Shown here piece after piece: positions 43,263 to 52,088 of a stretch of DNA of 64,000 bases. Below the pieces are notes generated by a model that saw only the letters and a program-made list of their open reading frames with translations, did not search any database and was not told where the DNA came from. The stretch covers positions 124,001 to 188,000 of the forward strand of contig NCHQ01000007.1 of the NCBI GenBank assembly GCA_002281855.1, in the 5' to 3' direction. The translations under genes and the position numbers were made by a program. The DNA is from Rhodospirillales bacterium 24-66-33 (lineage in GTDB: Bacteria > Pseudomonadota > Alphaproteobacteria > Reyranellales > Reyranellaceae). Position 1 is the stretch's first letter. Every line of letters starts with the position of its first letter.

Positions 43263-43598
43263 GTGAGCCGCGAAGCCACGCCGGGACCGGACGCGCTTCG
43301 CCGGGAGATGCGGCTGCGGCAGAGGCAGGCGAGGGAGGCCGTCCGCCGCTACAACAGCGCCTCCTGGATCCGCTTCGCCCTCGTGTTCGTGCCGGTGCCG
43401 CTGATCGTCGTGACCTTCCGCCTCCATCTCGAGGCGTGGCACTACTACGTTCTTGGCGGCGCCTTCATCTTCTGTGCCGGCCTCCTCTATGTGTTGGACG
43501 ACCGCGCGGCAACGCGGCGCGAGGCGGCCCTCGAGGCCGCGAAGGCGGCACGCGCAGCCTATCAGGCCGCACGCTCCGCAGCCGTCTCGAACGGGTAG
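43263..43598 (+). CDS. small membrane protein of unknown function
   Basis: The product has 111 residues from GTG 43263. An Arg-rich N-terminal segment precedes two hydrophobic segments (about 39-53 and 63-77) and an Ala-rich C-terminal helix (RREAALEAAKAARAAYQAAR). The arrangement suggests a small integral membrane protein with a cytoplasmic coiled helix. It follows the flavoprotein gene by 4 bp and is convergent with the EmrB-like gene 1 bp away. Confidence 0.6.
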   Translation: MSREATPGPDALRREMRLRQRQAREAVRRYNSASWIRFALVFVPVPLIVVTFRLHLEAWHYYVLGGAFIFCAGLLYVLDDRAATRREAALEAAKAARAAYQAARSAAVSNG

Positions 43599-43599
43599 C

Positions 43600-45138
43600 C
43601 TATCGTCGCGCGCGCCGGCCGATCAGCAGGATCAGGGGGATCGCCATCGCGGAGGCCGCGGTGTAGAGGCCGAACGCATTGATGTAGCCGATCATCGCCG
43701 CCTGCCGGTTGATCTCCTTCGACAGTTTCGCGAGACCCGACACGGTCTCGTAGTCCCATCCGCCGGTCACCCAGGGCAGGGCGAGCGACTTGTTGTAGGG
43801 ATTTACCAGTTCGACCATGCGACTGTAGTTCGTACTGGTCGCCTGCACGATCTCGGCGACGCAGATCGAGATGAAGAAGCTGGAGCCGATGTTGCGCAGC
43901 AGGTGATAGACCGCGGTGCCTTCGGCCAGGTTCGCGCCGCTCATGTTCGAGAAGGTGACGAGGGTGAGCGGCACCCAGATCACGCCCACGGCAACGCCCT
44001 GCAGCAGGCTGTTCAGCATCAGCGTGTTCATGTCGACGTTCAGGTCGATCGTCATCAACCAGACGCCGGACAAGGTCTGCAACAGGAAGCCTGCGATCAA
44101 GCCGATGCGCGGGTCCATGCGGCCCACGAAGATCGCGAGGAAGAAGCCGATGGTGGCGCCGACGCCGCGCGCCGCGATGACCTCGCCGATCAGCGAATCG
44201 GGGAAGCCGGCATGCTGCTGCAGGAGCGGCGGCAGCAGCACCATCGGTGTGAAGTTCAGCATGCCGTAGATCAGCACGAGGACGAGGCCGATCGCGTAAT
44301 TGCGGTCGAGCAGGAGCTTCAGGTTCAGGAACGGCCGCTCGGCGGTGAGGCTGTGGGCAAGGAAGATCCAGAACGAGACGATGGCGATGAAGGTCTCGAT
44401 CTGGATCTCGGACGACTCGAACCAGTCGAGCCTCTGGCCGCGCGACAGGACGAGCTGCACGCAGGCGATGGCAATGGAGAGCGAGAGGAAGCCCGTCCAG
44501 TCGAGCCGCGCCTGCCCGGTCGGCCGGTCATAGGGCAGGGTGAGGCGCAGGCCGACGAACGAGATCACGCCCACGGGCACGATCATGTAGAAGGCCCAGC
44601 GCCAGCTGTAGATCTCCGACAGCATGCTGCCGACGGTCGGACCGATCACCGGCCCGATGACCACGGCCATGCCGAAGATCGAGGTCACGAGCCCCTGCTG
44701 CCGCTTCGGGAAGGTGTCGAGCAGGATGGTCTGTGACAGCGGGATCACTGGCGCCCCCAGCGCGCCCTGGAGGACCCGCCACAGGATCAACGTCTCGAGC
44801 GAATCGGCGAGGCCGCACATCAGGGTGGTGAGCGTGAAGGCCAGCACCGACCAGATCATCGTCTCGCGACGGCCGAAACGCGCCGTCAGCCAGCCGGTCA
44901 TGGGCGTCGCGACGGCGGTGGCCAGGATGTTGAAGGTCATCGCCCAGGCGATCTCGTCCTGGGTGGCCGACATGGTACCCTGCATCTGGGGCAGCAGGGT
45001 CGAGGCGATCAGCAGCGTGGTCGCATACAGGGTCGAGCCCAGGACCACCATGACGAGAATCAGAATCCGCTTGCCGAGCGAGGTTTCGGTCTCGTCGGCT
45101 TCCGGAGAGGCGTCGGCGGTGGTCGCGCTTGAACTCAT
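43600..45138 (-). CDS. DHA2-family (EmrB-type) multidrug efflux permease
   Basis: The product has 512 residues and fourteen membrane segments, the DHA2 size. GSTLYATTLLIASTLLPQMQG in the first span, the MFS loop motif GWLTARFGRRETMIWS and the proline-containing motif around GAPVIPLSQTILLDTFPKRQQG are clear. It pairs with the HlyD-type protein encoded across the promoter region, whose gene is divergent, for drug export through a TolC-type channel. The start is ATG at 45138, 45 bp from the MarR start. Confidence 0.9.
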   Translation of the reverse strand: MSSSATTADASPEADETETSLGKRILILVMVVLGSTLYATTLLIASTLLPQMQGTMSATQDEIAWAMTFNILATAVATPMTGWLTARFGRRETMIWSVLAFTLTTLMCGLADSLETLILWRVLQGALGAPVIPLSQTILLDTFPKRQQGLVTSIFGMAVVIGPVIGPTVGSMLSEIYSWRWAFYMIVPVGVISFVGLRLTLPYDRPTGQARLDWTGFLSLSIAIACVQLVLSRGQRLDWFESSEIQIETFIAIVSFWIFLAHSLTAERPFLNLKLLLDRNYAIGLVLVLIYGMLNFTPMVLLPPLLQQHAGFPDSLIGEVIAARGVGATIGFFLAIFVGRMDPRIGLIAGFLLQTLSGVWLMTIDLNVDMNTLMLNSLLQGVAVGVIWVPLTLVTFSNMSGANLAEGTAVYHLLRNIGSSFFISICVAEIVQATSTNYSRMVELVNPYNKSLALPWVTGGWDYETVSGLAKLSKEINRQAAMIGYINAFGLYTAASAMAIPLILLIGRRARR

Positions 45139-45149
45139 GGCCTGGGCTA

Positions 45150-45164
45150 TTGTAGCCTAGACAA
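45150..45164. promoter_or_regulatory. probable MarR operator
   Basis: TTGTAGCCTAGACAA is a near-palindrome in the 45-bp gap between the divergent MarR and EmrB-like genes, with outer ATTGT...ACAAT ends. Its form is close to known MarR-family sites. The regulator could repress both directions from here. Confidence 0.55.
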
Positions 45165-45183
45165 CAATCTCTAGCGAGCAGCC

Positions 45184-45633
45184 TTGAGCCCGGACGACGA
45201 CGAATATATCGGCTACGTGCTATCGGACGTTGCGCGCCTGATCCGCACCGTGTTCGACCGGCGCGTGCGCGACATCGGCCTGACCCGTGCGCAGTGGCTG
45301 GTGCTCACGCGCCTCTATCGCCGGCCCGGCGCCAGCCAGACCGAGCTCGCCGACATGCTGGAAATCGACCGCGCCAGCGCGGGGCGCATGATCGATCGCA
45401 TGCAGAAGAACGGCTGGGTCGAGCGGCGTGCCGACAGCGAGGATCGCCGCATCAACCGCCTGTATCTCACGGCCGACGCGCGGCGCGCGCACACGGAGAT
45501 GTGGGCGATCGCCGAGACCACGGTCGACGACGCTCTGGCGCCGCTCTCGACCGCCGAGCGCGAGCAATTCACCCGACTGGCGGCGCGGGTGAAGGGGCAA
45601 CTGCAGACGATGGCGGGAGCCCACGGCACATGA
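45184..45633 (+). CDS. MarR-family transcriptional regulator
   Basis: The product has 149 residues. A winged helix-turn-helix is evident, with LTRAQWLVLTRLYRRPGASQTEL and the wing RMQKNGWVERRADSEDRRINRLYL containing the conserved Asp-Arg-Arg. The start is TTG at 45184; a better one is not in frame. It is divergent from the EmrB-like gene and its stop overlaps the ATG of the HlyD-type gene (ATGA). It likely represses the efflux system and responds to an efflux substrate. Confidence 0.88.
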   Translation: MSPDDDEYIGYVLSDVARLIRTVFDRRVRDIGLTRAQWLVLTRLYRRPGASQTELADMLEIDRASAGRMIDRMQKNGWVERRADSEDRRINRLYLTADARRAHTEMWAIAETTVDDALAPLSTAEREQFTRLAARVKGQLQTMAGAHGT

Positions 45634-46730
45634 GCCGCCGCCCGGTCCCCGTGCTGCGCCTGGTGCTGCTGTTCGCGGTGCCCCTGCTGGCGGCCGGCGG
45701 GGCGGGCTGGTGGTGGCTGTCGGGGGGGCGCTACGTTTCGACCGACAATGCGTACGTGAAGGCGCATATCGTCCAGATCGCCCCGGAAGTCGCCGGGCAG
45801 GTCCGCAGAGTCCTCACCCGGGATCATGCCTCCGTCGAGGCCGGCGCCCAGCTGTTCACCATCGAGTCGAGGCCTTTCCGGCTGGCGCTCGACAGCGCCG
45901 AGGCCGAACTCGATTCGGCGCGCGCGCATGTCGAGAACCTGCGCGGCATCTGGCGTGAGGCGGTCGCCGAACTGGCCGACGCCGAGGCTCGCGCCGACTA
46001 TTTCCAGCGTCAGGCCCAGCGCCAGGAGGAGCTCGCATCGAAGGGCGTGGCCTCCGCCAGCAAGCGTGACGAGTCGCAGAACGACGCCCGGGCGGCGGCC
46101 GACCGCGTGGCGACGGCGCGGGAGAAACTGCGGCGCGTGCTGGCGGCGCTGAACGGCGATCCGCAACTCGCGGTCGAGGCGCATCCGCTGGTGCGGGAGA
46201 AGGCGGCGGCGCGCGAGCGGGCGGCGCTCGATCTCGCCCGCACGACGGTACGGGCCCCGGTCGATGGTGTGGTCGTCAACATGCGGCTGCAGCAGGGCGA
46301 GCAGGTCAAGGCGGCGACGCCTCTCTTCTCGCTGGTGGTGCTGAGCCGCCCCTGGGTCGAGGCGAACTTCAAGGAGACCGAGCTCACCCATGTGAGGGTG
46401 GGCCAGAAGGCCATCGTAACGCTGGACACCTATCCCGACGTGACCTGGGACGCGCTGGTCGAAAGCGTAAGCCCGGCGACCGGGGCAGAGTTCGCGATCC
46501 TGCCGCCGCAGAATGCCAGCGGAAACTGGGTCAAGGTCGTGCAGCGCCTGCCGGTCAAACTGAGGCTTCTGCCGCATGTCGGCGAACCACCGCTGCGCGC
46601 CGGCATGACCGCGACGGTCAAGATCGATACCGGCCGCCAGCGCGATTTGACGAGCCTGCTGGGCGGTACCAAGGAAGCGCCGCCGGCCCCCGCATCACCG
46701 CCGCACGACGTCACGGCGCAGTCGAAGTAG
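45630..46730 (+). CDS. HlyD/EmrA-family membrane fusion protein
   Basis: The product has 366 residues. One N-terminal membrane span (about 7-29), a lipoyl/barrel-sandwich segment (VSTDNAYVKAHIVQIAPEVAGQV), a long coiled-coil hairpin (about 90-190) and a second half-motif (APVDGVVVNMRLQQGEQV) are typical of EmrA. It bridges the inner-membrane pump to a TolC-type outer channel. It follows the MarR gene with a 4-bp overlap and is divergent from the pump gene. A C-terminal Pro/Ala tail is variable. Confidence 0.92.
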   Translation: MSRRPVPVLRLVLLFAVPLLAAGGAGWWWLSGGRYVSTDNAYVKAHIVQIAPEVAGQVRRVLTRDHASVEAGAQLFTIESRPFRLALDSAEAELDSARAHVENLRGIWREAVAELADAEARADYFQRQAQRQEELASKGVASASKRDESQNDARAAADRVATAREKLRRVLAALNGDPQLAVEAHPLVREKAAARERAALDLARTTVRAPVDGVVVNMRLQQGEQVKAATPLFSLVVLSRPWVEANFKETELTHVRVGQKAIVTLDTYPDVTWDALVESVSPATGAEFAILPPQNASGNWVKVVQRLPVKLRLLPHVGEPPLRAGMTATVKIDTGRQRDLTSLLGGTKEAPPAPASPPHDVTAQSK

Positions 46731-46733
46731 CCT

Positions 46734-46769
46734 CATGGGAGCGCGCCACTCCAGTGGCGCGCTCCCATG
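46734..46769. terminator. 36-bp perfect palindrome between convergent genes
   Basis: Two 17-bp arms, starting CATGGGAGCGCGCC, meet around a CC centre without a mismatch. It lies 3 bp after the EmrA-type stop and 7 bp before the convergent BNR gene's stop. It probably terminates both strands, though neither side has a T-run. Confidence 0.6.
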
Positions 46770-46776
46770 ATCATCT

Positions 46777-47829
46777 TCATCCACACGCCAGCGAATAGAT
46801 GTGCTGGACCTCCCCGGGCAGGGGCATCGCCTGCCAGGTCCTGCCGGCGTCGCGGGTGCCGAAGACCTCGCCGTCGTAGCGGGCGCCGATATAGACCTGT
46901 CCGGCGTCGGTCGGATGCAGGCCGATCGACATGATGGTGCCGTGCACCTGGACCTTGTCGAAGCGCGTCCAGCTCTCGCCGCCATCGTCGCTGCGATAGA
47001 GGCCGCCGTCCTGGCTCGCCGCGGCGACGGACAGGGCAGAGTAGAGCGTGTTGGATTCGACGGGCGAGACTCGTATGTCGCGGCCGTAGGTGGTGGGCGA
47101 GAAGCGGCCGACTTCCATGTCCTTCCAGGTGTGACCCTGGTCGCCGCTGCGGAACAGGCCCATGCGCACGGCGAGCCACAGCCCGTCGGGATCGGCCGGA
47201 TTGATGGTCACGGCATGACCGTCGAGCATGCCTTCTGCCGTCGTGTCGCTCACGATCCGGCTCTTGAGATGCTCCTGCTCGGCGAGCGTCAGCAGCCCGG
47301 CGCTGCAATCGGTCCAGGTCTGGCCGAGATCGATGCTGCGCATGACGCCGTTGATCTCGAGCGCGGCGTAGAGCTCGTCGTGGCGCCTCGGATGCTGCAC
47401 CAGCCGCATCACGCGCGACGCAAACGGGCCCGTGCAGTGCGTGTCGATGGCTGGAGCCGGGAGGGCCAGCCACGATGCACCGCCATCGTCGCTGCGATAG
47501 AGGCCAATCGGCGAGGCGCCGGCGAACACGCGATCCGGATCGCGCGAATCGACGAGGAAGGACCAGACCTGCTTGCCGGCGTCGGGGAAGGCGGTACGGC
47601 GGAACGTGGCGCCGCGATCGGTGCTGCGCCACACGCCGTCGTTTGTCCCGGCGAACACGATCTCCGGATTCTGCGGATGGACGAAGACCGTGAAGGCCTG
47701 GACGGCGCCCAGCACATGCTGCCAGTCGCCGTTCGCGGTGCCGCGGCGGAAGATGCCGACGCGGCCTTTGTGGTCCGGCCTCCCGAAATAGCCGGCGACG
47801 CCGACGTAGAGGTTCGACTGCTCGGCCAT
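46777..47829 (-). CDS. BNR/sortilin-type beta-propeller protein
   Basis: The product has 350 residues and no signal peptide. Asp-box repeats are evident: TNDGVWRSTDRGATF, GLYRSDDGGASW, GVMRSIDLGQTW, GLFRSGDQGHTW, GLYRSDDGGESW and GTRDAGRTW. These are spaced as in BNR/sialidase-like propellers, a fold used by glycosidases and by proteins of unknown enzymatic role. It lies 14 bp downstream of an orphan LivK-type receptor gene, the likely operon partner. Confidence 0.82.
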   Translation of the reverse strand: MAEQSNLYVGVAGYFGRPDHKGRVGIFRRGTANGDWQHVLGAVQAFTVFVHPQNPEIVFAGTNDGVWRSTDRGATFRRTAFPDAGKQVWSFLVDSRDPDRVFAGASPIGLYRSDDGGASWLALPAPAIDTHCTGPFASRVMRLVQHPRRHDELYAALEINGVMRSIDLGQTWTDCSAGLLTLAEQEHLKSRIVSDTTAEGMLDGHAVTINPADPDGLWLAVRMGLFRSGDQGHTWKDMEVGRFSPTTYGRDIRVSPVESNTLYSALSVAAASQDGGLYRSDDGGESWTRFDKVQVHGTIMSIGLHPTDAGQVYIGARYDGEVFGTRDAGRTWQAMPLPGEVQHIYSLACG

Positions 47830-47843
47830 TTCGGACTCCCGGC

Positions 47844-49058
47844 TCAGTTCTTCTTGACCAGCGGGCACTCGCTGTCGGCCAGCGGCCGGAACGCCTCCTC
47901 GCCGGAGATGGTGGCCAGCAGCTTGTAGTAGTCCCACGGCCCCTTCGACTCGGACGGCTTCTTCACTTCGAAGAGATACATGTTGTGCATCTTGCGTCCG
48001 TCCTGGCGAACGTAGCTGGCCCCGAACAGCGGGTCGTCCCACTTCGCGGCCTTCATGGCGGCCATGACCTTCTCGGCATTGTCCGTTCCGGTCGACTTGA
48101 CCGCGTTGAGGTAGGCCAGCGTCGCCGAATAGAAGCCAGCCTGCGCGCTGGTCGGCATCTTGCCGTTGAAGCGGGCGGCGAAGCGCTTGGAGAAGGCGCG
48201 CGTCTGGTCGTTGAGATCCCAGTAGAAGGCCTCGGTCAGGTTCAGGCCCTGGGCGCGCTCGAGGCCCAGCGAATGGATGTCTGAGATGAAGACCAGCAGG
48301 CCCGCGAGCTTCTGGCCGCCCTTGACGATGCCGAACTCGGCAGCCTGCTTGATCGAGTTGATCGTGTCGCCGCCGGCATTGGCGAGCCCGATGATCTGGG
48401 CCTTGGATCCCTGCGCCTGCAGCAGGAAGGACGAAAAGTCGTTGGTGTTGATCGGATGCTTGACGCCGCCGAGGACGGTTCCGCCGGCCTTCTTGACGAC
48501 GGCGGAGACGTCGCGCTCCAGCGCATAGCCGAACGCATAGTCGGCGGTGAGGAAGAACCAGGTCTTGCCGCCGGCCTTGACGACCGCTGAGCCGGTGCCG
48601 TTGGCGAGTGCAGCCGTGTCGTAGACCCAATGGATCATGTAGGGATTGCAGAGCTTGCCGGTGAGGTCCGACGAGGCGGGATCCGGCGCGATGAAGATGC
48701 GCTTCTTGTCACCGGCAACGCGGCCCGCCGCGATCGACGAGGAGGAGGCGCCGGCGCCCATCACCATGTCGACCTTCTCGTTGTCGAACCAGCGACCGAC
48801 CGTCGTGGCCGCGACGTCGGCCTTGTTCTGGATGTCGCTGGACACGAACTCGATCTTCTGGCCGAGGACGGAGCCGCCGAAATCCTCGATCGCCATCTGG
48901 GTGGCGAGCACTGCGCCGGGCCCGTTGATGTCGGCGTAGAGGCTCGAGAGGTCGGTGGCGACGCCGATCTTGACCGTATTGTCGGAAAGCTGGGCTGCCG
49001 CCGGCAGGGCCCAGGCCGCAAGGCAGAATGCGGCCGTGCTCAAGAGGTTCCGTCTCAT
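47844..49058 (-). CDS. LivK-type ABC substrate-binding protein, orphan
   Basis: The product has 404 residues. A signal peptide ends at ALPAAAQ, and the type 1 binding fold starts TVKIGVATDLSSLYADINGPG. The usual LivK hinge pieces are visible (LQAQGSKAQIIGLANAGGDT). A second copy of this family, at 3514, sits in a complete operon; this one has no permease or ATPase gene nearby. It is followed by a BNR-propeller gene, and may deliver its ligand to the other importer or act as a sensor. GGGAGAGAG lies before the ATG. Confidence 0.9.
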   Translation of the reverse strand: MRRNLLSTAAFCLAAWALPAAAQLSDNTVKIGVATDLSSLYADINGPGAVLATQMAIEDFGGSVLGQKIEFVSSDIQNKADVAATTVGRWFDNEKVDMVMGAGASSSSIAAGRVAGDKKRIFIAPDPASSDLTGKLCNPYMIHWVYDTAALANGTGSAVVKAGGKTWFFLTADYAFGYALERDVSAVVKKAGGTVLGGVKHPINTNDFSSFLLQAQGSKAQIIGLANAGGDTINSIKQAAEFGIVKGGQKLAGLLVFISDIHSLGLERAQGLNLTEAFYWDLNDQTRAFSKRFAARFNGKMPTSAQAGFYSATLAYLNAVKSTGTDNAEKVMAAMKAAKWDDPLFGASYVRQDGRKMHNMYLFEVKKPSESKGPWDYYKLLATISGEEAFRPLADSECPLVKKN

Positions 49059-49135
49059 CGTCTCTCTCCCTAGGCTTTGTTATTGAGCGAAGCCTATCAA
49101 GGCGGCGGCATTCTGCAAGGCGGAGGAGACATCCA

Positions 49136-49876
49136 ATGATCGAGAAAATTCTGGACATTCCAACCCCGGACGGGGCGATCGAAACCTTCATCTGCCATCC
49201 GGAGCGCGGCGGACCCTACCCGCCGGTCCTGTTCCTGATGGACGCGCCGGGCATCCGCGAGGAGCTCTATGACATGGCGCGCCGGCTGGCGACGGTCGGC
49301 TACTACGTGATGCTGCCCAATCTCTACTACCGCGCCGGCACCGAAACGAAGTACGGCCCGGACGTGCTCAAGCATGGCAGCGACGAGCACGCGCGCATGC
49401 GGTCCGTCCGCACCAAGATGACCATCCCGCCGGTCATGGACGATGTGGCGGCGATGATCGCTTTCGCGGATGCACAGAAGGAATCGAAGAAGGGGCCGGT
49501 CGGCACCCATGGTTATTGCATGAGCGGCCCTTACTCACTGGCAGCGGCGGCGCGTTTTCCGGATCGCATCGCCGCGGCGGCGTCCTTTTATGGCACCTGG
49601 CTGGTGAGCGACGCGGCCGAGAGCCCGCACCTGACCCTCGGCAAGGCGAAGGGTGAGCTCTACATTTCCTGCGCCGAGCACGACGAACTGGCGCCGCCCG
49701 ACATGGTCAAGGAACTGAAGGCGCTGTTCGACAAGTCCGGCGCGAAGGGCGAACTCGAGATCCAGCCGACCGTGCACCACGGCTTCGCCTTCCCGCAGCG
49801 CTGGTGCTACGACAAGCCGGCCGCCGAACGGCACTGGGAGCGCCTTATCGCCCTCTACCGCCGAAACCTCGGCTGA
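49136..49876 (+). CDS. dienelactone hydrolase family protein
   Basis: The product has 246 residues. The alpha/beta hydrolase core has a cysteine nucleophile in GTHGYCMSGPYSLAAA, the acid in CAEHDELAPP and the histidine in VHHGFAFPQR, the Cys-Asp-His arrangement of dienelactone hydrolases. FLMDAPGIREELYDMARRLA is a family segment. Known members open lactones from aromatic degradation, but many act on other esters. A strong GGAGGAG ribosome site precedes ATG 49136; the frame is open upstream of it without family similarity. Confidence 0.9.
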   Translation: MIEKILDIPTPDGAIETFICHPERGGPYPPVLFLMDAPGIREELYDMARRLATVGYYVMLPNLYYRAGTETKYGPDVLKHGSDEHARMRSVRTKMTIPPVMDDVAAMIAFADAQKESKKGPVGTHGYCMSGPYSLAAAARFPDRIAAAASFYGTWLVSDAAESPHLTLGKAKGELYISCAEHDELAPPDMVKELKALFDKSGAKGELEIQPTVHHGFAFPQRWCYDKPAAERHWERLIALYRRNLG

Positions 49877-49893
49877 CGCCGCGGAGGATGCAC

Positions 49894-50397
49894 TCAGGCC
49901 GCTGCCGATGAAGCGGTTTTGTTCGCCTGCCAGTCGTCGAGCTTGGCGCGCGCGCCGTTCTTCGTCGGGTCCATCGCCGATTCCTGTCCCGGCACCTTGG
50001 CGGCGAGTTCGATCACGTAGCCGTTGGGATCGCGAAAATAGATCGACCGGATGAAATGATGATCGGAGACGCCGCGGACCTCGCGGCCCTCCGACCTTCC
50101 CTTGGCCAACATCCGCTCGAGATGCTCGGGTTCGACCTCCAAGGCGATGTGGAGGTCGAAATCGTGCTGGTCCTTGAAATCGAACGCCATGTCCGGCGCC
50201 TCGAAGAAGGCGAGGCAGGACCCGTCGTCGAGCTGGAAGAAGGTATGCAGCACGCCGGCGCCGGTCGTGCGACCCGTCTTGGTCTGTTCGATCTTGAGCG
50301 TATGGGCGAGGGGGAGGCCGAGGAAGTCCTCGTAGAACTTCCTCGTCTCCTCCGAGTCGCGGCAGCGATAGGCGTTGTGGTGCAGACCCTTGATCAT
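49894..50397 (-). CDS. VOC-superfamily protein (glyoxalase/dioxygenase-type)
   Basis: The product has 167 residues. Metal-ligand candidates are His7 (KGLHHNAYRCRDSEETRKFY), the Glu in CLAFFEAP, His in FDLHIALEV and Glu in DPNGYVIELAA, so the fold is vicinal oxygen chelate with an intact 2-His-2-Glu set. Such proteins may be glyoxalase-like, epimerases or extradiol dioxygenases. A GGAGG ribosome site precedes ATG 50397. It is convergent with the dienelactone hydrolase gene and both may act in aromatic or lactone catabolism. Confidence 0.82.
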   Translation of the reverse strand: MIKGLHHNAYRCRDSEETRKFYEDFLGLPLAHTLKIEQTKTGRTTGAGVLHTFFQLDDGSCLAFFEAPDMAFDFKDQHDFDLHIALEVEPEHLERMLAKGRSEGREVRGVSDHHFIRSIYFRDPNGYVIELAAKVPGQESAMDPTKNGARAKLDDWQANKTASSAAA

Positions 50398-50439
50398 CGA
50401 AACCTCCGATCATTCATCTGCCCCGAGTCTACCGCCGTC

Positions 50440-52026
50440 CTAGCGGTCGAGCCAGACATCCTCGAAGCGCCAGTGATTGTAGATGGTGTTGACCGCAAGG
50501 TTCACGGCCTTGACCTCCGGGTGCCAACAGGTGCCGCCCCAGCCATGCTGGATCACCGGGCGTGCACCGTCCTCCTGCAGCTTCTTGTCGATCTCCCACA
50601 CGAGCTTCCGGCGGGCCTCGAGGTCGGTCATCATCGATTGCTGGTCGAACAGCTTCTCGACCTCGGGATTGCAGTAGTTGGTGTAGTTGCGCTCCGAGCC
50701 GCAGCGGAAGGTCTCGTAGAAGACGACGTCCGGATCGTCGACGCCGACGCCCTGGACGTTCATCCCGATGGAGAAGTCGCGGCGCATCATGCGGTTGTAC
50801 CAGACCGCGGTTTCGAGCGGCTCCAACTCGGCCTGGATGTTCACCTGTTTCAGATGGTCGATCAGGATGACGGCGGGATCGCGATAGCTCGGGATGTTTC
50901 GGGTCGAGACCTTGATCTTCAGCGGCTTCTCGGCCGTGTAACCCAGTTCGGTCATGATCTTGCGGCCTTCCTCCCGCGCCTTGGCCACGTCGGGGCCGTA
51001 ACCCGCCACGGTCGCCAGGAACTCCGTCGGCATGCCCCACAGACCTTCCGGCGGCGGCAGCATCGCGCCGCCGATGCGGTAGTTGCCCTGGCCCAGGATC
51101 TCGTTGAAGGCACTTCGGTCGATCGAGAGCGCCATGGCACGGCGGATCTTTGCGTCGTCGAACGGCGGCCTCTCGCGGTTGACCAGCAGGTTGGCCTGGG
51201 TGTTCGTCGGCTGCGCCTCGCAGATCGCGGTCGGCGCCTGGACCTTGAGATCGTTGACCATGGACGGCGTGACGACGGAGGTGAAGGTCATGTCCAGCTT
51301 GCCGGCGACGAAGGTCAGCAGCGAGGTCGCCCGGTTGGGGATGATCGAGAATTCGATCGCGTCGAGGTAGGGCCGGCCCGGCTTCCAGTAGTCCGGGTTG
51401 CGCGCGAGCTTGACCGACTCGTTCTGCTTCTTCTCGACGAACTTGAACGGGCCGGTACCGATCGGCTTGGTCCGCATCTGCTGCGTCGAGACGTGGCAGG
51501 GATAGACCGGCGAGAAGGCCGCGGCGAGCATGGTGAGCAGCGACGGCTGGGGGCGCTTGAGGTGGAAGGTCGCCTCGCGGTCGCCGTTGACCGTGACCTG
51601 CTCGAGATTGAAGTACCAGGTCTTGCGCGGATTCTTGCGCAGCTTCGATTCGTCGGAGGTCACCATGTCCCAGGTGCACTTCACGTCGGCGCTGGTGAAG
51701 GGCTTGCCGTCGTGCCACTTCACGCCGTCGCGCAACTTGAAGGTGAGCTTCTTGCCGTCGTCGCTCCATTTCCATTCGGTCGCGAGTTCGGGGATGATGT
51801 TGTCCGGCGTGTTCTGCTTCGTCTTGGGATCGAACATCACGAGGTTGTTGTAGACCGACATGAACGGCATGACGGTCGAGATCGTCGCCTCCTCGTGGAT
51901 CGAGGCGCTCGGCGGATTGTCCATGTGGGCGATCTTGAGCGTGCCGCCGGATTTCTGCGCCCAGGCGGCGGGCGCTGCGGCCAGGATCATGAGAGCCGCG
52001 GCGAGCGGCAGCGACGGATGTTTCAT
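50440..52026 (-). CDS. peptide/nickel-type (DppA-like) ABC substrate-binding protein
   Basis: The product has 528 residues. A signal peptide ending in AWAQ is followed by the SBP family 5 fold: GTLKIAHMDNPPSAS, YNNLVMFDPKTKQNTPDNIIPELATEWKWS at the first domain, and TWYFNLEQ plus RYTNYCNPEVEKLF-like ends at the last. Such receptors bind oligopeptides, nickel chelates or other solutes. No permease or ATPase gene adjoins it, so it is another orphan. I chose ATG 52026 over the start at 52065, which would precede the signal peptide with 13 unrelated residues. Confidence 0.9.
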   Translation of the reverse strand: MKHPSLPLAAALMILAAAPAAWAQKSGGTLKIAHMDNPPSASIHEEATISTVMPFMSVYNNLVMFDPKTKQNTPDNIIPELATEWKWSDDGKKLTFKLRDGVKWHDGKPFTSADVKCTWDMVTSDESKLRKNPRKTWYFNLEQVTVNGDREATFHLKRPQPSLLTMLAAAFSPVYPCHVSTQQMRTKPIGTGPFKFVEKKQNESVKLARNPDYWKPGRPYLDAIEFSIIPNRATSLLTFVAGKLDMTFTSVVTPSMVNDLKVQAPTAICEAQPTNTQANLLVNRERPPFDDAKIRRAMALSIDRSAFNEILGQGNYRIGGAMLPPPEGLWGMPTEFLATVAGYGPDVAKAREEGRKIMTELGYTAEKPLKIKVSTRNIPSYRDPAVILIDHLKQVNIQAELEPLETAVWYNRMMRRDFSIGMNVQGVGVDDPDVVFYETFRCGSERNYTNYCNPEVEKLFDQQSMMTDLEARRKLVWEIDKKLQEDGARPVIQHGWGGTCWHPEVKAVNLAVNTIYNHWRFEDVWLDR

Positions 52027-52088
52027 CCTTTCGTTCCCTCCTTTTGTTTGTGATGACGCTAGCACTTCGCCCGGACTAGAGTCGGTCC

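Noticed and set aside
40919..43279. Long minus-strand open frame (786 codons) opposite the MFS carrier and flavoprotein
   Set aside because: Same cause; the plus-strand genes have clear motifs and the antisense product is a repetitive charged sequence.
50056..52053. Long plus-strand open frame (665 codons) opposite the peptide-type receptor
   Set aside because: Shadow of the DppA-like gene, with no family motif of its own.
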